64,000 nucleotides of DNA from Litomosoides sigmodontis (Eukaryota; Nematoda; Chromadorea; Rhabditida; Onchocercidae). Of this stretch, positions 13,001-26,938 are shown piece by piece. Position numbers and translations under genes: made by a program. The stretch covers positions 7,169,738 through 7,233,737 of the forward strand of contig OY718808.1 of assembly GCA_963070105.1 (NCBI GenBank), written 5' to 3'. Below the pieces are notes generated by a model. It did not search any database, had not been told where the DNA came from, and saw nothing but the letters and a program-made list of their open reading frames with translations. Position 1 is the first letter of the stretch, and every line of letters begins with the position of its first letter.

Positions 13001-16000
13001 GAAGAAAATCCAATTGCAAAAAAAAAATCGAATCTTGTAAAAAGCAGGTTTGATAGAGTAAGCGGATAATAGTTACTTCAGCAGCAATGTTAATAGTAGG
13101 AGTTATTTCTCTTAAGAAACATTTTCGGTTTACTAAATTGCAAATTTGTTTCTGTGAAAAAAAAGTGATCATGAATATGTAACTTATTTAGTTCATATTT
13201 AAATAAGGTAGATTGAAATGAAGACAAAGAAGTTCAACACAAGTATTCGAGAATTCATGGAGTATAGTGTATATGAAAAGTGAGTGGGACATAGAAGGGA
13301 GATGTGTTGGGGTTGTGAAACTAATGGTAAAGAATACGTGGGTGTAGGAGTTGCTTGAGGTAAGTATTGAAACTTTTCTAAAGTCTTCAGCATCAATGTC
13401 CTCATCTATTACTGTACGTGCATATGCATTTTGAAATTTCGAAATTTTTTTGTTCTTTTGTGATTGCTGCGACAGGCTAATCCTCGTCCTTCCTCCAACT
13501 CTATCGTTTCTCATTCATTTTTTGCCTTAAACATTTTCGTTTTCAGAAATGCATCCAATCGTCCCTGTGTTATATGGCTTCTGCATGTGCGTACTGCGCA
13601 TGTTCTATGTTCGTCTCGTACTGTTTTCTACTTTCGCAGTGAAGCGGCCTTGAAATAGTTCCACCAGTCTTCGGTGAAACTTGTTGGTGTGAGAGCCATA
13701 ACTTTTTAGTTCGCCAATTTCTTTGCTATATATGTTGCCGATTATATTTTAAATCAGTGTCAAACTTTATTCACTTGAAAGCTACATAAAATATACAAAA
13801 ACTTTACAGTATAGGCTTTTTCTGTCTGTTCAGATTATAAGAGTGACGAAGGTATCATCAATTTAAGTTTACACGAATAGAAGACTTGTGATTTCGAAAT
13901 GTCGGAAAATCAAAAAGGTGAGGTAACTGGAAGCTTTTCCTCCTCTCTTCTATTCTTCTGTATACAGCAAACATAAAATAGCATCATTCTTGACTTCTTT
14001 ATCTTAAATTCCAACTTTGTCTCGTTTTACTTTCCCCTATATCATATTTCGTCCCGACTACTCAACTAATTACCGGTAGTGAATGATCTACTTACTGGAT
14101 AACTTTTCCCTTTCCACCGAAATCTTCGGCCATTGTTTGGATATTTTATTAATCCAATTAATAATTACTGCTACTACATTTCAACACCTATGGCATTATA
14201 AACACTATTATTATATCGCATCAGTGCTGTCTTATAATTTCATATTTTTATTGCATTACTATAACGGTGACATACTCTTATTACTATTATCGGTGCATTT
14301 TTTTCACTTAATTTTCAAGAAAACTAGACATCTGATTTGGTCTTCCAATTTAATTACAAGAGAATGCTAAAAATGCATTCAGTTTTAAGAGGATGGAAAG
14401 AGGTTAAAACGGAGGAAGAGATTTTTTTTTTTTAATTTAATTGATTTTTCCATACCAAACACCAATATTTCTATTATAGCTTGGTAATTTTTTCTGATTT
14501 TCAAGAATTATTGCTTTATAATCACACATTATTTGATTGTTCTGAGGGGAAATTAGGTGCAAAAGTATGCAACAGAGAAGTTTGGAAATTCTAGACTTTA
14601 ATTTGGAAAGACGTAATTGTAGGAAAACTTTTGCCCTTCTATCATCTTTTCGAAACTGGATGTTTATTCCGTTTTTAGAATCGAAAAGGATTTCTTTTTT
14701 TTTTTAAAATTTTCATTGCCTTGAAATTTTCACTGTTAAAGAATGAATGAAATTTCACCAGTAAAGCGTTTTATAATACATAGAAAGCTGATCAATTCCT
14801 AGAAAATTCGATCTCAGTGATAGCATAGAGTGATTATAATTTTACAACAAAGAAGTTGTGAAATGAAGCTGTTGGATTGATTCTGAATGACGTCGACATT
14901 TGAGCTACATGTGATTATTCAACATCCTATCATCCCAACTATATTTACAGTACATTATGGTATAGTATGGTAGGGCATAGCTTGATGTAATACAGTGCAA
15001 AATAGATAATAAAGTAATGTAATCTGGAAATCAATACACGCTGTTGTTTTTCTCTAACAATTTTTTAGGTCTAAACGTCGAAAAGGATTTCGATAAAATA
15101 GTGAGCTCGGCTGATTCATTGAATATTGGTGGAAATATGCAGGGAGCTGAAGAGGATACATCACGTAAAGTGGATACGCTAATGCAGGTATAAATCTTTT
15201 TGTAGTATTCTTAATTGCATTACAATTATGTAATGAACGATGATAACCCACAGCTGACAATCAGGCTGTTCGTGTGTGCGTGTGCGTGTGCGTATGTGTT
15301 TGTGTGTGTGTGTGTGTATGTTAAATGCATTAGAGTTTTATTGGTATAAAACATAATTTTAGAAACTTCTATAAGCGATTAGAAGCGGGTGAAAGATTAG
15401 TATAACACTAGTATCTCACTAGGAGTAGTTGTCATTGTGATTTTTTCTTCAGTTGTTACTTTATTGCAAAAAAAATTGTGATCGATGCAAATGACAAGGT
15501 CGTTTAATTAATTAATCGCTTACCTACGCTGTCTTCACCTTTATGCCGCCTATTTCTCTCTTTCATGAGGAGCTTTCGCTATATATTTTCATTAAGACAA
15601 CTTTACATATTTTATTTTATTTCAAATGCTGCACCGCGCTACTTTCTTGTCAGTAGCTACTTTCACTATTATTACTGACTATCGTAAACATATATATATA
15701 TATATATATATTGCTACCGTTACAATCCGTGGAGCCTACTGATTAATGTTGTAGTGTAGGGTAGGACATAGTGTAGGATTTTCATTAATTTATCAAGCAT
15801 TTAACGAAGTGCTTGCTCGAGTTGCTAACCAATGTATTTTTGACTTTTTGACTAGTTAAAACTCGGTTTTTAGATTGGGAATATATTTTCATTTATTTAA
15901 TTTAAAGATGAATATGACATTATGATCATATCGGTAGTAGTTTTCAAGTTTTGTTTAGATTGGCTTTATCAGCTTCTAAATTACGTCATAAAGAAACACT

Positions 16001-19000
16001 AAATGTTACTGCGAATCCTGCACATGTTTGGTTAGATGTAGGAAAAAATGACGAAAATTTTCAAGAAAAGGTGCTATTAAAACTTGAATTTAAATGGTCA
16101 AAGTGGGATTCTAGGTGAAATTGCCTATTTTTACGGGATGTTATTTTTAGTTGATGCTGGAATGGTTACTTCAAGTTTAGAACGAATTTTAAACAAAATG
16201 TGTACTATTTGCAATAACAAGGAGAGGATGAGTGGATCAGTTGATTTCGCAGCATACCAAATTATTCTTTTAGTCCAATTACCAAGCGATTAGCATTGCC
16301 ATACCACTTTTGGTTTTGCGTCACGAAGCTGTTTCTTTTAGTACTTATGTATGTGGGGATTTCTTCTGTTGTAAAAATGAACTTGGGTGGTACCCAAAAA
16401 AGTGGTTATGCATAAGTTTTTCAAGCTTACATTGAAGAAAAAAGATCCCAAAATATGGATTTTGACAGATTTTATTAGAATGTTAAATCAGTATAACTTC
16501 CCAAAAATAGATTGAGGACAGATAAAGTAAGAAAGAAATTTGAGCTAACACTCAACATTAAATGATTGAATGCACAACCAGTAAATTGATCTTTCCATGT
16601 AGTAGTTGCAGTTTCGAAAAAATTTATTGAATGGTTTATTGCTATGATTTTATTGCATTTTTTCTCCTATAATATTCTTGCATTATTTTCCTTGTGTAGG
16701 GTTCTGAGAATCAGGAAAGTCCTAGGGCAGGTTCCACTCATTCGTCGATTTCGTCTCCAATATCGCTGATGCATGATACTACAACGGCAACATCGCCAAC
16801 AAGTACTGCTGCTCCGCAAACTACCAATGCATTACCTGTAACACTACCGCAAGTGTAAGTTAATTTTTAGCAAAATTTTAATGAAAATAAAATGAATGAA
16901 CGTAGTGGTAAAATATAATTTAAGCGGCAATATTTTGCATTGAAATAGAAAACAAATTTACTCATATTTTCATACACTGGCATCTTACTATCTCTATCTA
17001 CCATTTCACTAATGAGTTGCTGTAATGCAGTGTTTGTGAAGTGTACAGTTCTTTATAAAGAGAAACGAAATCGTTGCCGGTGATGAGCATAATTTGAATG
17101 TACGCATCTCTCCTAGGAATAAAAAGGTGTTATTTGCCTGTGCCCTGTATTCCAGTCAAATTTTTCTTTTCATTTATAAAGCTAATTTTCACATGAAGCT
17201 ATTAGGCATAATATTACTAGAATTCTGCATTTTGCCAGTAGCTTCTAGTTTTGGATTGTGGTTTAATTTTTTTCGCGTTTAAATTAAGTTCGTTCATTTC
17301 TCTAGCACTTTTTCCTTAAAATGAGTATGCAATCATGTTATGAGGTTAAAGTACAGTCAGCTGTGCAACTCAGGAATTCCGGGACATTCTTATACTGTTT
17401 CGTGGATAATGCATTTCAATCTTAAAGTTTTCAATATATACCGGTTTTGAAAGTTTAAAGATATGCACCAGCAGCTGCTTCACTCAGTAGTCATCAGATT
17501 TTGATCGATCCAGCAACCGGTCAGCATTTTTTGATATCTTCTGCACCACCACCACCCCATCCACAAATAATTTACCAGCCGATTTATTATTCTACTACAC
17601 CGGCACAACCAGTTTATTATCATCCTTTTACATCATCTGGAACTCACGGTTAGCTCATTCAAATTTCTTGCTATGGATTATATTTGATGCTTGTGTGATC
17701 AGCACAAAGATAGCAACATAAGGCCAGATCACTTGAGAATTATTTTCCGTATTTCTTCGCTCTCGTCATCACTCCAATCTTTAGAAATGAGTGTGTTGGA
17801 GAATCAGTTTTTTAGACTTATCACCTGTTTATTTCAAACAGGGTAAAATGGTGGTTTTATTGAAAGAAATTAAAATTTGAATTAGGCTCTTTACTGGCTT
17901 GTTGCAGGTGCATATGTCGTAGCTGCTACACCAATAACCACTTCCCAAGCCGGGAGTCAAATAGCATCCTCACATATAGCACTTGGTCAGCGCTTTTCTT
18001 CAACTCCGCTACCCTCTACTGTCGGGCAAAGTACTAGTGGATGTTTTGTTCGCAACATTGTTGATTTTGATGACACAAGGTAAGTTTTTTTTTTCATGAG
18101 ATCTTATGATTTGAGAATGAGGCATTGGTTACAGAGCTGTCTTATAGTTAATTCGTATTCAACGCTAAAAGTAGTTTGCTGCGAGAACGAAGTTCATTTA
18201 ATCAATTCTTTCCTGTAACCGAGCTGACCGATTATGGCAGTTGTAGGTCTGTGTGTGCATGCTGTAATTAGAAATCTTTTCATAATCTGTTTACTTTCAG
18301 TTCAACGGTAACAACTGATGAAAGGCATGCGGTTTTCGAACATCGGTATTCGAGCAATTGTATGTCCGCAAGAGGCCATGTGGTGGACACCGAACAAATC
18401 TTTGCTTCAAAAAACTGTACAATTTTTTACGGATATTCTCAAGCAGTCTCATTTTCCAAGCAGTCTTACTTTTATGAATTTTATTTTTAATCGTTGGGTT
18501 TGAATCGCACTGGAACCTAATTAGTTTGTTTTTAATTGCATGTGACGCATCGTATATATTATTGAAATAATTTTCAGCCGTTTTATCGCAACAATCTTCA
18601 CACGTTTCGTCTCAAAGCTGCTCAATATTCGATAATTTGGCGGCTGTACCGGTGAGTAATCCGCGCAGGACCTCTGCTCAAATGTGCACACAAGGAACTG
18701 TTGTATATCAGGAAGCTGCTACTAATCCAGTCATTTCCACTGGACATGTAAGTATGAGTAGATTTGCTGGGTTTTCTATAAAACGAAAACTTATTCGAGA
18801 TTCCGCTACACCAGAATCACGGCACGCGGAAAGTAGCATATGATGTGAAACGTTATGTCATATTTTCATGAAACAAACTTAAAAATTTTCAAACACTCGT
18901 TATACTAATAAGTTAACTAATTAAGTAATTACCATAAAAAGGACGATTCTACGATACGTTATTTTGGACGAATAAGGATAAAGTGGCAGGGTGGAAAATG

Positions 19001-22000
19001 AAGTTCATCAGTTATGAATTTCTGGAATTAGGATAGTAATAGTGCTAAACATCTACTACTGATAACAACGGATTTATTTCAGGCTCAAGTAGAAGAAGGT
19101 GCAAGGACGCCGCTATTCGGCGCCGCACCGGCATGGTGGGGTGAGGATAGTATTTCCAGCGTACAAACGCTAAGTGATGGCGATAACGTGAGGTAACAAC
19201 GTTCGAATTGTTGTTCAGTTTCTTTTCTCAGTCTTCGTTGTTCTTTTAAATAGCGTTTCCAATCCAAAGTTTTCGTCAATCGAATGAAGAAAAAACCGTT
19301 TTTATCACAAAGAATGAAGTAGTAAGATGGGTTTCAGGTTTACTTTCCACCTTCTTGAATCTTACTTTGCAATTTCTTTTTAATTGCGTACAAAACTATA
19401 GTTTTTCAGACTTATTTATCGTAGAAATAACTTAAATATTTCAGTTCACGAGTTTTACTAATTCAAATTGAAATTTAAATCAAATTTTAGCATTTTCATT
19501 CCTTGTAGGAATGCAGCTTCTGGAAATGCTCATCGCCCATTAAAAGCAATTAGGATGGATATTGACTTGAACGATCCTTTTATCAGTGATGAAGCAAAAG
19601 ATAATAAATCGAAGGGTTAATTTCATTATTAGTCTATTAAGTGAATTTTCCGTACAAGGAGTTTTTACGATTTAAATTAAACTGTTAGCAATTTAAACTT
19701 GGGATCATGATTTAAACATTGAAAATTTGCAGCTGCGCAGCGTACCTCATCTTCAACTGCATTTACTGTTTCATTTGACAATGAAGAAGATTCGCAGAAA
19801 GCTAATTTATCACTTCAAGATGCTGCTAAGAAAACCTCATCTAGGTAGGCAGAATCGTTTCGAATTTTGCTGATCGTAATTCGATGCTCAAGGTTGTTGT
19901 AACAATAATTCCGTCTTTAATCCAATTCGTAAATTTAAATTCTCGCTTAACAACTTTTGCCACTCGTATAGACTAAATCTGGATGTGCATCATCCAGATT
20001 TTAAGTATTTGCAAGCGTTATCAGGGAACTGATACGTTGTTGCAAGGTAATAACAGATAACCATGGAAAATGCACATTTGTAGGCGTTTTATGAGGCGAA
20101 GCATGCCAACAGCTGGATTAGTTTCCAAGGGTACTGCAGCAAAAATAGCTGGTTTAGCAGCTGCATCCAGTGATCCGAAACAATATTTGCTTAATAAGAT
20201 GCTGATGGGAGTTCGTGAAGGTAGGACAGGTTGAAATTTAAATTTAGTTTCGTAAAAGAGATGAATAAAACTAAGTTCACAGCAGGCTTTGATATATATT
20301 GAGAAAATTTTAGATTCTTGATTAACATACAGCTTTTGTAATTCATTTGAAGCATGCATCAAAACTCCATGGTTTCTTTTTAGGATCGGGATGAAAGTCT
20401 CCTTAAACTTGAAGCAAGAAAGAAACAATGAGTTAGAATTTATTTTTATGGCCTTTGTATTACCTGCTTATTACTTTTCAGAACATGAGGAAGGACCAGA
20501 TCTGATTGCGTCATGCGAACAGGGAGGTAGGAAACCAGATACCGAAGATACATTAAGCGAAGCAGGGACGTATGTTGTTGGTTAGCGATTAATTGTTTGT
20601 ATTTATCAAAATTTTATTCATGTTGTTGATGAGGAGTTTTAAGATCGAAGAACATTATCATTATGAACGTATGATCCTAACAGTATTTTTTCCGAATACG
20701 AAAATCACACGCTTTACTTAATTCATTTCATTATTTTGACGAATCGATTGATTTTAAACTCTTCATGGCTAAACGACTATGATTTATTTCTGTTCTTCAG
20801 AAGTAATCATTTTATCCGTGCTTTTGCCCGTTTTTAAGCTGAAGTGTTTTTTAAGATGATGATCATACGAATCAAATGGTGACTTCCCAAACTGTCAAAG
20901 ATTTCGATGCAGAAAGCGTTTCGAGGTATCATTTTCCTGTTTTAAGTTTGGACTGAATTATGTTCATACTTCCTTATAATGAAAGATCTTGCTAATTAGA
21001 AAAAAGTTCTAATAATAATTGAAAACTTTAAAAAAATGAAGCATTTATTTCAATGTTTTTCAGTGAATCAACAACAACCCGAAGCACAGAAAATCTTCGT
21101 TCTGCTGTGCCGTTGTGCGTAGGATCGGTAGGCAGTTTGTTAGCTTTCAATTGCTTTAAGGATCATTTTTTTCAATTTTTAATATTCCTTTTTTTAATCG
21201 AATTGAGCAAACATCATTCGACTGCTTTCTTTTTTACTTTCATCTGCTTTCCAACTTTCTTTTCAGGTCCTCCCTCAAATCAATGAAAATGTAACTGGTA
21301 GAGGAGACGAACATCGCTTACGTGAGCTGTTGCACCTTAATTCAGGACGGATTAGTGAACGTTGCAGTGCCGGTAAACAAGTTATACCGTCCACATTACT
21401 TTCGAGTTCATCTCGTTTAACTGCTGCAACGGAAACTCATGTAGGGGTTGCACGTCGTTCGGAAACTTCTAGGATAGAAGAGCGTCAACATAGTTCGCAT
21501 CGGTTATGTACCATGACACCATCTTCACGTGCGGCACTCTCACCCAAAATGCATCATACACAATCGATTGCTGGTGCAAGTGGAATAAATGATAATACCT
21601 TCAGGTATTTATGTTACATAAATTGATAGTTTACCATGAACAGAATAAATTTTATTAATTATATTTGTTTCTGAATTCAATAAATCGAAAATTATTTTTA
21701 TCCATCACTGATGCAAATTGAGTACCAAATCTTGTCATTTCCCCCTAAGAAACCTTACATGACTGTAGGTGCAGAGCATCAGTAATTGCAGTGTGTAAGC
21801 TTTCTTTCTATCTTGTATGCTTTTGTCCTAAGTTAAAATATCTGATGTGAAATGGTAAATGGTGTGATATATAGGTAACTTGTTGAAGGTATTCTTGATC
21901 TTTAAAGCTCTTCTTTCGACAACATGCTGATATACCAGCCATAACTAACCTCCCGAAGTATGAAAATGAAGTAATATTTGAGCATTTATGTTTGGTGGGT

Positions 22001-25000
22001 TAACACAAACTTTGCACTTCGATAAAATTGCATAGGTTCTTTAATCAAATGCTTTATTAAATGGAGTTCTGAAGAGGCGTAATAAGACTAAAACAGAAAC
22101 GGCATTACAGTACTGAGCGGGTGAAACATAGTGGCATAAACGTGGTTTTTCTTCTCTTGGATATGTAAAACTTTTTTATTCTATTAATTTCTAGTAAATT
22201 TCCATATTTCTTTTTTGGTGAAATGCAATATTAATCCTATTGTTCATCTGTTCTACTTCCATTACTCAAAGAAATTAATTTATGTTGATAACAAAGTTTA
22301 ACAGTGAGTTTTTGTCACTTCTCATTTTTTTCTCACTTTAAAGCAAGACAGTGAGATGTCGCAGTGAAACGTGAGTATTTTTGTATTTCATTGTCATTTA
22401 TTTGTGATTTGCATGCAAGTGCATGTTTTCTAACATAGCTGTGGTTGAATGCGTCTAATTTTTAAAGCCGAGCTTTAATGTGAAATTTGTGTTTGGGTGG
22501 TATTTTACCAGCCGTCTGCTGTGTTACAGAAGAAGGCCTATACATTCTTTTCGTAGATATTGTAACAAATTTATTTAAGCTAGAAGAGATTCATGTAATT
22601 AGCTATTTTTAACTTATTTAAACATGTGGACAGTAGGGTTATGTATGTGATCCTTTTATGGAGAGATTGTGCACGTGTATTAGGTACTATTAACATACCA
22701 AATTTTCGTCAAAATCATATGAAACACTTTTAATCGTGTCTTATTAAAGGGAGGAAGCGAATTTCAAGTTCTTTCAAAATTCTTCAATTTGTTGTTGTCT
22801 TTGCCAAAATTTGAGTTATGCATTGCATTTATTTTCAAAATTCTAGACGTGGTGATGGTGGTCGATTTTCAATGCGCTTTTCTGGTATTAACAATAAAAG
22901 TCATCAAAGTTCTGCTGTTGACCGAAACGATAGGCCACCATTCCGTGTTGGAGCCAGTGGAAAAAACCAGGTAAAAATGGGTTCTTTATTTCCTATTTTG
23001 TTTTAAATCTAAACTTATTTTCCAATAGACTGTTAGTGTTATGTTAATTTCAATTATATTTTACTCATATTTGTCGTTCAGTGGTTTGAGACCTACTCGA
23101 CAAAAACTTAACTGATGCTGATTGATAATAGTATCCGGTTGCCTTCATTGAAGTTTATTGTATTAATTATATTTGTTAAAAAATTGTTACTTGATGCATT
23201 TGGTAATTCATGATATCAATATGTGGCAAATTTTAGTATTATTTGTTTTAAAAAAGAAAGAGCGCGTGACTATTTCAGAAGGGTGGAATGAAATCACATA
23301 AGGAAAGTGCTGAGATGGCAGCTTGGTTAAGACGTAAGGATTACAATCCGATGAAAGCGGCAGCTGAAGCAAAGAAATCGCAACAGCTGAAAACACGGTA
23401 AATTTTCTTAGACATTGATTTTTCTCACTTCAAATTCTTACTGAAAACAAGTTGGAATTTTTAAAATAAAAATTTTTGATTCTGTAAAACTTCATTTTAA
23501 AGATAGTGGGAGGCGAGACTCATAAAGAGATATTTCAAGAATGATATTTTTCTTCCAAGAAAGATAAACGAAACCGAATATTTGAAGAAAGACAAGAGAA
23601 AGATATTTTTTTTTAAGATACAAAGAGGAGATAGAGAAAGGAAAATATTTCGGTAACTAACATTGTACGGCTCCTACTAAAAAACCCATTCCACGATTTT
23701 TTCGGCACCTGAGTTTTTTGATATGTGAATTAATTAATAAATTTCTTTGTAATTGGTTACTTGAAAGTCCCAGTGATTGAAATCGATTTTTTTGACAGAA
23801 TTTAAATTGTTTTTATATTAGCTTGCAAAATATTTCTCACGAATGTCAGCAGTACCAAGAGGAGTAAGCCTTTTTCGAAATTTTGTCATTATGTTCAATT
23901 TGTTTTAAATGGATGCACGTTTATCACTGCTTTATTGTATATCTGTTTTTGGTTATTTCCTGGATTTCTTTTTGATATTAGCATCAAAGAAAATTTTGAA
24001 ATTGTGCGATTAAGCTCTTTAGATGATTTCGAAGGTATAGTACATGTTATGCCGTATTTTATTTCTGTAGTACCGAAGTTTTTTTAGAATGAAAGTTGGT
24101 AGCATGCATATGTATTATGTATCGTGTGGAAATTATGAAGTGTTATTGTTTGATGTTGTGATTTTTTTTTGTTAGTTGAAAGCATATCTGTTTTCTCGAG
24201 TGAGAGTAATTTAGCAATATTAACTTTTTGTTTCAGAGTTGAAAAATTTGCATCTAATCGTTCAATCTCTTTTCATCAAGGAACTGCACTCCTTAATAAT
24301 GTGTCACCGGTAAGTAAATTTTTTATTCCTGAATCGTTTTTCACGAAAACTGTTTACTACACTTATTGTTGGGTTTGCTCATTTCTGATGATGCTGTCTC
24401 AATTGATTTGTTCATTACTTCATGAAAACCACATATGAATGCTACACTATTTATAGAATTGGTGGATTACACATTTTTTTATTGTTGAATCTTGAGTGCT
24501 CTTTTGTGCATGCACTAAAATTTTAGTTCTACAGGTCGTTCGGGATTCAAGTAAAGCTCGTCACAACCGATCTCAAGATGACTTATCAGCCGATAATGCT
24601 GCTTGTGGACCGGAAACAATTCTTGTCAATTATTCAAAAGGTGTGACGAGAGACTTGAATAAATTACGTTCTGTTGAAGCTACAAAGATGGTTAGTGGAT
24701 TGCTGCCAATATTTTTTGGATTATTTTTCCGATTTTCTGAAAAAAAAATTATATTGTTAAGATAGTTTTCTTCATTTCGTGCTTTTTTTGATGTTTTGGT
24801 TTTGTTAGAGCTATGAAACACTGTAATGAAAGTGCGAATATTTCTAATGTTCGAAATACTTAACTTTTAGTTCGAAATACTTATAAAATACATAATATGA
24901 CTTTTAGACTCGCATAGATAGCCTTGAAAATGCTGTACGACAGCTTACAATGAAATGTAATCGTAGCATTGAATTGATAAAGTAAGCAAATTGTTTTGCT

Positions 25001-25804
25001 TTGCGTCTTTTAAAGTGATATTATTTCTTCGCTTTGTTTGATTATATAGAATGTGTTCATTGCTTGGTTTAAGAGAACTGGTGAGTGGATGACATTGTAT
25101 AAATAAATCTGCATTACCAGAAGTTTACTATCGCCAGAAGTTAGTTGTCTTCTGAAACCCATTTGTATCATATTTGAGACAGGACCATTCCACTCATTAA
25201 CTGGTATACTTTGTTAAAATCACCCAAAATTTGTCTATAAATACTTTTGGCATGCTAATGTTATTTATACCATTTTGTTCATTAACGGCTTAATTAGTAT
25301 TAAATTATACCTTTCAGGAATTCCCATCAAGGATATTTATCCTCTTCAGTAGAAAATTTATTGGAAATGGCTATTAAGCCGGTGAATGATCGCACAGGAA
25401 CAGTAACGGAGCAGCTGGACCGGTTATCGGCGGCATTTGATGCAATACAAAAATATTTAGAGGCAAATTTTTTGCTGAATTTCTTTAATTCTTAAAATTC
25501 ACAGTGCTATTTGAGACGAGATTTTAATACAGACAAGCATTGATTATAAGTGGTCATTTTATGTTTCTATTAAGCGTTGGAGAAGAATAAGGAGTTACCA
25601 AAGGCGTTCTATCGGCTTAAATTCGTCCTTGGCAGAATTTTTCAGGTCTCATCAGCATCATTACCGGCGTCACCGTCTGGCTCTAGTCCCACTGCATCAG
25701 TCACGGCACCGTCAACCTCTCCAAGTCGACGACCATGTAGTGCATATCAAAGTAAGCTTGCAGCAGCTAAGCGTAGTCCACTAAGTGGTCAAAAAAGTTC
25801 ATGA
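10054..25804 (+). CDS. CEP170-like centrosomal/microtubule protein lacking an FHA domain (long isoform)
   Basis: Exons: 10054-10164, 11710-11785, 15069-15187, 16700-16854, 17461-17648, 17908-18079, 18301-18359, 18578-18747, 19083-19192, 19509-19615, 19733-19844, 20084-20220, 20482-20580, 20856-20925, 21064-21127, 21267-21604, 22847-22970, 23279-23397, 24237-24309, 24535-24690, 24908-24981, 25318-25462, 25646-25804. All phases close, giving about 978 aa. Likeness to vertebrate CEP170/CEP170B: a TPLFGAAPAWWGED segment (aa 359-372; human has a PLYGQPSWWGDDE-like one), FTVSFDNEED near aa 433, GTYVVDDD near aa 534, then GGRFSMR, AAWLRRKDYNPMKAA and a predicted helical C-terminus (aa 810-926) ending before a Ser/Pro-rich tail. 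CEP170 proteins sit on centrosomes and microtubules. There is no FHA domain at the N-terminus, which is Ser/Thr/Pro-rich. The last intron starts with GC (25463), and two acceptors are AAG. The final exon and stop are the least certain part. Confidence 0.7.
13899..13917 (+). CDS. Alternative 19-nt first coding exon of the CEP170-like gene
   Basis: ATG plus MSENQK followed by a GT donor in phase 1, the phase needed to join exon 15069-15187. The long-isoform exon 11710-11785 also ends in phase 1, so the two are mutually exclusive N-termini (about 922 versus 978 aa). A possible trans-splice or cis acceptor (tctgttcag) lies about 65 bp upstream. Transcript evidence is needed to show which start is used. 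Confidence 0.55.
15278..15320. repeat. (GT)n-rich microsatellite
   Basis: Imperfect GT/GTGC run in the intron after exon 15069-15187. A short TA run follows at about 15690-15711. Confidence 0.85.
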
Positions 25805-26938
25805 CTATTAACGAAGCGCGTGTTCAATCGTGATCACAGTTATTTCTTGAATTAAATAATTGGGAATGTGACAATCTCGTCTTTTTCACCCACTGTATAA
25901 TTAGTCCTTTAAAAATTTTTGACTTCTATCATTGGAATGTAAAAAATTAGAAAGATATATAAGTTCGACTTTAGTGGGAATTTGGAATCAAAGTCCTTAC
26001 ATGAGATAATAAATTGCGAGTAGGAAAAGTATGAGTTTCAGCTGTAAGTTGTAATTTTCTCTGGATTGCGTTAGCAGGAAGATTTTTCTAGGAATTTGTT
26101 GTTCGCAGTGATTTAAAAAGGTAAGTGAAAGGGACTTGCTTTTGTAACTTTGTAATCGATCCATCATATGTTGTATGTCTACAGCATAAACCCACAGTTG
26201 AATAAAAACTAGACTAGAAGCCAAAACTAGAAGTTATTACTTTTTTCTCTCGGTGCTCTGTGTAATTAATTGAAAATTCGTTTATGTTACGTCCGGTTCA
26301 ATTGATCTGTTGATGTCATAATTTCTGCTTCTCACTGACACACCGCTCGAAAAAAAAAATGAAATATTAGATATTTCCCAGCCAAAAATTGGTACCATTC
26401 TCTCTTCCGTTAGTTATAAGCTGCAAAGCATTTAGACAAGTTTAATGCAGGCAGTCCTTTTTCTCTTTTGTTTTATGACACTTTGTACTTGTATAAGCTG
26501 TTATGTTACTACAAAAATTATGAGATCAAAGCTCATTATTTCTGCTAAGAAATCCACTTTGAAAATGTGCTTGAACAATTCCCAGCTCTCCTGATTTTCA
26601 GCCGATTCAGTGACAACATAGACTGGTTACAAAGAGTTTCACAACAATTATTTTTTGCAATTCTTAGAAAGGCTAGATATTGATATGGACGGTTTCTGAT
26701 ATTTTCCAGGACATGGATTTCATTTTAGAAATTAACATATGCGTTTTTTGCAGTAGCAGAACAAGAAATATACAAGCTACTAAACATTCATTGTAAAAAT
26801 TCCGGGACAAAGCGAAATGCTTGTTCACAATAACTCCGTTATCCTTCTCGACTCCTTTCAATTCCCTCAGGTCAACAATTATTGCGTTCAGAAATAAGAT
26901 GTAACACTGTAAAACTGTGCGCAGTAACAAAAAAAAAA
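25805..26938. other. Convergent intergenic region with two 3' UTRs
   Basis: Lies between the stop of the CEP170-like gene (+) and the stop of MED17 (-). It contains no supported coding exon; open frames here have no splice context. Confidence 0.6.

Noticed and set aside
14083..14370. 95-codon frame in a CEP170-like intron
   Set aside because: Hydrophobic, Leu/Ile/His/Tyr-biased and without relatives I recognise. Inside an intron with consistent flanking exons.
25052..25081. Possible 30-nt exon in the CEP170-like gene (tatag ... aactg|gtgagt)
   Set aside because: Good splice sites, but including it puts the next exon (25318) out of frame. Skipping it restores the frame, so it is at most a rare, non-productive exon.
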